Below, piece by piece: positions 40,301 to 46,300 of a stretch of 64,000 nt of DNA. Position numbers and translations under genes: made by a program. This stretch comes from Onchidella celtica (Eukaryota > Mollusca > Gastropoda > Systellommatophora > Onchidiidae). The stretch covers positions 80,423,186 to 80,487,185 of the forward strand of contig OZ007567.1 in assembly GCA_963931925.1 (NCBI GenBank), in the 5' to 3' direction. The stretch's first letter is position 1; each line of letters opens with the position of its first letter. The notes below the pieces were generated by a model that saw only the letters and a program-made list of their open reading frames with translations, did no database searches and had not been told where the DNA came from.

Positions 40301-43300
40301 ACCGGCAGCCGCTTAGATCGCGGCAGCACAGTTATTTACCATAATTATGCCCGAAAATATTTCACGCTCTCATTAATTACCGACCCCAGTACATGCGAAT
40401 CAGATCTTCAATCAACCCGTTTAACATACTACTATTACTACATTTCTGTGAAAGTTTGAAGGTTCTGTGATAAATAGGAGAGATTTTACAAGGGTGACAA
40501 AATGGGCCAAACTGGACTTTATTGTCGGACACACTGATTAACAATTTTGCTTAATTAACACACTTTCCTCAAATAAGAAACAGCTAATTTTTTCAGCAAT
40601 GTTCTGAATTTGGTTAATCTACATGCTGTGCAAATTTTAAGAAAAGGGCAAACATATCAACGACAAAATGTCCAGTTAAAATAACCCAGCTGTGTAAAAG
40701 ACACTGATGAGCATTAATTTGTGGTGACATTTCGCTCACATGATGGACAAGTTATGACCGTAACATATAGACAGTGGAACATTTACACATGACTGTGATA
40801 GCACTGTAAATGTGCCAATGATTTGTGCAGTATATGTCGCAACAGGTCATTAACCTGAAGATGAAATGATTGAAAGAAGAAGAAGAAAAAAAACCCACTC
40901 AGTGTGAATCACATAGAGTATTTGTAAATTAGTTTTGGAGATAAATATTATCAATGATTTGCAATGTACTCACTGAACTACCGTGTGCTCATAATTATAC
41001 ATCTAGTTGTTTTCACTTGAGAGACTTAAAGAAAAGGAAGAGTGTGACATCGTTACAAACCATCAAGACATTCGTCAGTGTGAGTGCCAGTACCAGGAGT
41101 GAGTAGAAGGCTGCAAATTGTTATGAAATTTGTTTACTCCCGGTTTCTCCAACTTTCCATGTTTTCTAAACCCCCCCCCCCCCCCAAACAATGAATAGGC
41201 CAAGTGATAACCAAAGGTTTAAATTTTATGGACCTGTCAGAAGTAACATTAACAGACATCTTTCATACACACCTCCGAAATTTATTTTTATGTGGCTCTG
41301 CAACTTCGTTATCAATATATTCTTTTGACTGCGTGTAGTTTGCAAGCGATTTATTCCATTTTTACTAGCATCATTCAGGAATTGTGTTAACATCACAAGT
41401 CATTTACTTAATCCTGTGTACACTCACGTGTGGTTGGTGGGCACTTCTAGCAGGGTCTCCTTCTCCCCTATCATTCTGTTATATTCTGTCTATCGTCTCG
41501 CTTCTTCCTAGCACAATGTGACTGTCACCATATGGACGACATGCTTTCTCCAAACTCAAACTTGTGTGCACCCAGTGACTCTCCTGAATTCCCCCCCCCC
41601 CCCTTCTTCTGAGTGATTCTGACTGACCCTCACACAAATTGTGCAACTCAATCCCCATTCAAATAGATTTTTGACTCAAGTAACATCAGACAATGACAGC
41701 TTCCATCGCCGATAGGGGGTGCCCATGAGGACATGAAACTGACCAGCGCAGCGTTATCTGAAACCTCTATGTTAATTAAACAGCTGTAGAGACATCCCGT
41801 GACTTGCCCGTCACCTGATTTTTGGCACACTGAGTAGTTCATTGTCTCCTCTGTGTTCGACAGTTGATTCAGAGTTGTTTTATGTGAGGAAGTATTTTAT
41901 TCAAATTTTTTTTAAAACACCGGTAATGGAGTCAAATTGTGGTGAAAATGAAGCATTTTCTAACGGACATAGCTATGCAACTAATCATACTAAAACAGTT
42001 AGATTTTCACATTTATGTAACTTGTCCTCTCCTCTCTTTTGAAACAGAGTGAAAAGTATTGAATTTTAATACTTCAAACCACTATAAATATTTCCATAGA
42101 CCATGTCATATAGCTTCGTTTTCGGCGCTACCGCTACATTCCGCGCGAAGCAATTGACCTCTTGACCCCGACCTAGTGGCAAGGGCTAGGCGGCCAACTA
42201 AAGTATCGCTTGTTAGCAGCCGTGTCCTAATATAATAATGAGCAGTACTAAATTTTAAAAAAAAAAAAAAGCTCAGATGTGGGACTAAACCCATAGTCTT
42301 CGACTGATAACGGCAGTCTATGCTAGGCATTGCGTCACCGCAGACCAAGATTAACTGCAGGAACTTTTCCATAGCAGGCATCACAAAACCAAGAAACCCC
42401 CATCTGCGAATAAGATCCCGATCTTATTTGCAGACGTCTGCGAATAAGCACTTTGTAACCTTTTAACCCTTAGACTGGTGCTCACAACTATAAGTCGTGA
42501 GGGCCAGCCGACCATTGCCTGGTGCTCGCAACTACAGTAGGTTTTTCCTGATCTGTTTTGGTATTTAGCCCAACCCTGTGAAACTGATACAAACTGTACT
42601 ATAACTGACTAAAATGATTGGAGCTCTTTTCTAAAAGGTAGAATAAGCAAAAGAATCCACCGCTCCGGGATCAGCAAGTACTGAAAGAATCCGCCAGTCT
42701 TAGAAGGGCATTTCTAGCCTTCACATAATAATATGAAATGTTTTACTAATTACCAAAACACCCAATCCTTTCAGACCTAAACTAACAACAGATATCACAT
42801 GGTTTCTTTTTTATTTGTAGGGGGAAAAATATTAGAATTCAATTTGTTGTCTCTACACATATTTTTCTTCAGTCTGACTATAAAACCATTTGTGCATGTT
42901 GATTATCATGACCACAAAAACTGCGATTCCCTGCTTAAATATAAAAGACCTTAAAGCAAGATTTGCTGTGTTCAGGCTTCTAATAATATTAAAAGTAATG
43001 GGATATACAGTTTGAAAGACTTACTTGTTCAGCTGACGTCTTAATGTTTCCCTCAGCTGATTTTTGTTCACATTTGAGTTCCATTTCTGACCATTCAGGA
43101 ATCTCTCAACAAACTTTTCAACCCGTTGGATTAAATTGTGGTAAGCAGGCTGTAAACAACATGTACAAAGAGATCAAACAATTAACCAAACAACATAAAA
43201 CATTGGGTGCGATTACATGCCTAAAACATGAAGTAACCACCGACACTTAACTCTTAGTATCCGGCTCGCCACTTCATGTGGCGCACCGAACAGAGCCAAA

Positions 43301-46300
43301 ATGCCGGTGTAACAGGCCAAAATATACCCCCCGCCCAGAATATACCCGGGGTTAAACTGGCCTAGCCCAGAATATACCCCGGGGTATATTCTGGGCTAGG
43401 CCAGTTTATACCCCGGGGTTACTTTGGGCTAGGCCAGACTATACCCCCCCAGTCCAGATTATACCCCCTGCTATTTCTTTAAAAACAAGTCAAGACCACA
43501 GTTTATTTCAGCCTGTTCTTCATCACTGTCATCAGATATCATATTAATACATACACGAACACATTCTTGACACCAACAAGTCATAATGCAATTTAGAGAA
43601 AATAATAATAACAGTTTATTTCAGCCTTAGTTTACTTTTGGTGTACATACATACATTCTCGACTCCTGTAAATCATGATACATTTTAGAAGGAACAAATA
43701 TGCATTAAAATGCATTGATATACAAAAGAGTTGAGTATCCATTCAAACTGACATGATTAGACTTCAGCATTAATTTCACTCGTGTGTGTTGATGATATTA
43801 TTATTATTATTATTATTATTTTGATAGTTGGTTAGCCATGAGTAAAACATGCATTGTATTTTTTGTTACAATGATGTAGAGAGAAACGGCCAGAAAAGAA
43901 CACACAGAAAAAAAAAAAAAAACATAATGATAATCCAACTGACAGATAGTGCAATTTCATCATCCAGCAGACATAAAACTAAATGTTTGCGACTGATAAA
44001 CTCCACCTGTCCAGATCCACTTGAAACGTTACAGAATGCTAACCAGTAATAATGATAACAATAAGAACACGAAATCATGTTATTTACTCTTGAAAATATA
44101 GAGAAATATCAATATCAGAATCATCATCATCATCTTGGAAATTGCAAAGATATGAGAGGGAGTGTAAAAATGGCAGCGTATGCCTACAAATCATTCTAGA
44201 ATTTATAAGCAGCAATGTATGTGTATCAACTATATATAAAAAATGTGTTAAATCTTTTCAAATATTCAAGTAAAACTGGACAGAAAGCTTTAGTGAAATA
44301 GCCTTGACAGTTGTGTAGGCCGACAGAGTAAGTCCACAGAGACAAAAGTAGTGCATTGTAAAAGGTAATTAGATCTACAGCATGTTGAGGCAAAATTCAA
44401 TGGATCATGTTACATTAATAGTATTTCTTGTTAGTGAGTATCATTCTTTGATAGGTTATTTGTAGAAAGATATACATTTCATGTACATTACGGTTTAAGA
44501 CACTGGATTAGTTTGCAAGGCTTTTGAAAGATTGAACCTATGTATTATAGTAAAAAAAAAAAATAAGGGTATGTCACTCGCGAGTGAAATAATAATAATA
44601 AAAAAAAAAGACCTTGTCCGTCTTTACCTGCCTAAGCTTAACAACTGTGTATTTGTACACAAAAAAATATTTAAAATGACTTCATTTTTATGAGTCCGTT
44701 AATTATTTCATCCATTGGGACTAAGTGTATGTCAGTGCCAAACAAACAGTACCGTGCAAATTTTACTCAATGGCAACCAACTACAAAAACACCTACAACA
44801 TGCCAACGAATGTGAGTGAAAGTAATCCAGTACCTTAAACGATGAGCTACATAAAATGTATACGTTTCTACAAATACGCTATCAAAGAATTTACTAAGAA
44901 GACATGTTCATGCAACATGATCCATTGAATTTTTGCCATAACATACTGTAATTGCTTTCTGCAATGCACTGTTGTCTCAGTGGATTTAATCTGTCATTTT
45001 ACATGACTATCAAGGCTACTTCGCTAAAGCTTTCAGTCCAGTTCTACTTGAATAGTTGAAAAGATTTAACATATTTTTCTTTACATGTACTTGGTATATA
45101 CACACATATATTACTGCTGCTTATAGATTCCAGAATGATGTGTAGGTCATTTTTATATTCCCTCTTATCTTTATATTATTCCAAGATGATGGTGATTCTG
45201 ATATTGATTATATTCTCTTTATTTTCAAGAGTAAATAAGATGATTTGGTGTTCTTATTGTTATTATTGTATATTACTGGTTAGCTTTCTGTAACGTTTCA
45301 AGTGGATCTGGACAGGTTAAATTCATCATGTGAAACAATTTTAGTATGCATTTAGTTTTGTGTGAAGTATTTAATGTCTGCTGGATGATGGAATTGCACC
45401 TTCTGCCAGTTCAGTTGTTAAAATGTTGTTGTTGTTTTTTTCTCTATGTATTCTTTCCTGGCCTTTCTCTCTGCATCAGTGTAACTTTGTATGTAGATCT
45501 AATTGTTCCGACATATCAAGCACATTTCTGATTTTCAAAAATTAAAATAAAATTCAGATAACTTTACACTTATGAGTCTTATAATTAGTTCATACCTTGC
45601 CACTAAGTATATGTTAGTGGGGCCAAACAAAAAAATCACAATACATGTTTAACTCATGGACAACTAATTATAAAAAAACCAAAACAATAATAATACCAAC
45701 GGACACAAGTAAAATTAGTGTTAAAGTTTAATCATATCAGTTTCAATGGATTTTCAATCCTTTTGTATATCAATGCTTTTTAAGCATGTTTATTTCCTTT
45801 TAAATGTATCATAATTTACAAGAGTCAAAAATGTATGCTTCAGTATGATATCTGATGACAGTGATAATGGATAATTCAAACTAAAGTTGAAATAAACTGC
45901 GGTCTTGACTTGTTTTTAAAAAAAAGTAGGGGGTATAATCTGGACTGGGGGGGTATAGTCTGGCCTAGCCCAGAGTAAACCCCGGGGTATAAACTGGCCT
46001 AGCCCAAAATATACCCCGGGGGATATTCTGGGCTAGGCCAGTTTAACCCCGGGTATAGTCTGGCGGGGGTATAATCTGGCCTGCTACACCGGTACGCCAC
46101 TTCATGTGGCTTTCGATACACGCATTATATTCCGGGGCTTTGTATAAACTATACACCGTGTATGGAAATCTTCTTCCGTGGAGGTAATTTACTAACGGAA
46201 GTGAACAGTTTTTGAACCGTGTGGCGAACGTTGGAGCGAGTTTGAAAGCGATTTTTACCTAATTAGAGATTTTTTGTGTGTGTAAAGTGTAAATAAGAGA

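Larger units (their letters stand above)
39213..43024. other. BOD1L intron 2 with SINE pieces and C-runs
   Basis: Holds two tRNA-like SINE heads (39683-39780 plus, 42270-42360 minus) and poly(C) runs at 41171-41185 and 41591-41603. At 42463, TTAACCCTTAGACTGGTG resembles one end of a TTAA element, but no partner end was found. Confidence 0.45.

Noticed and set aside
42463-42540. Another TTAA transposon (TTAACCCTTAGACTGG)
   Set aside because: Only one end seen; no inverted partner followed by TTAA before 43247.
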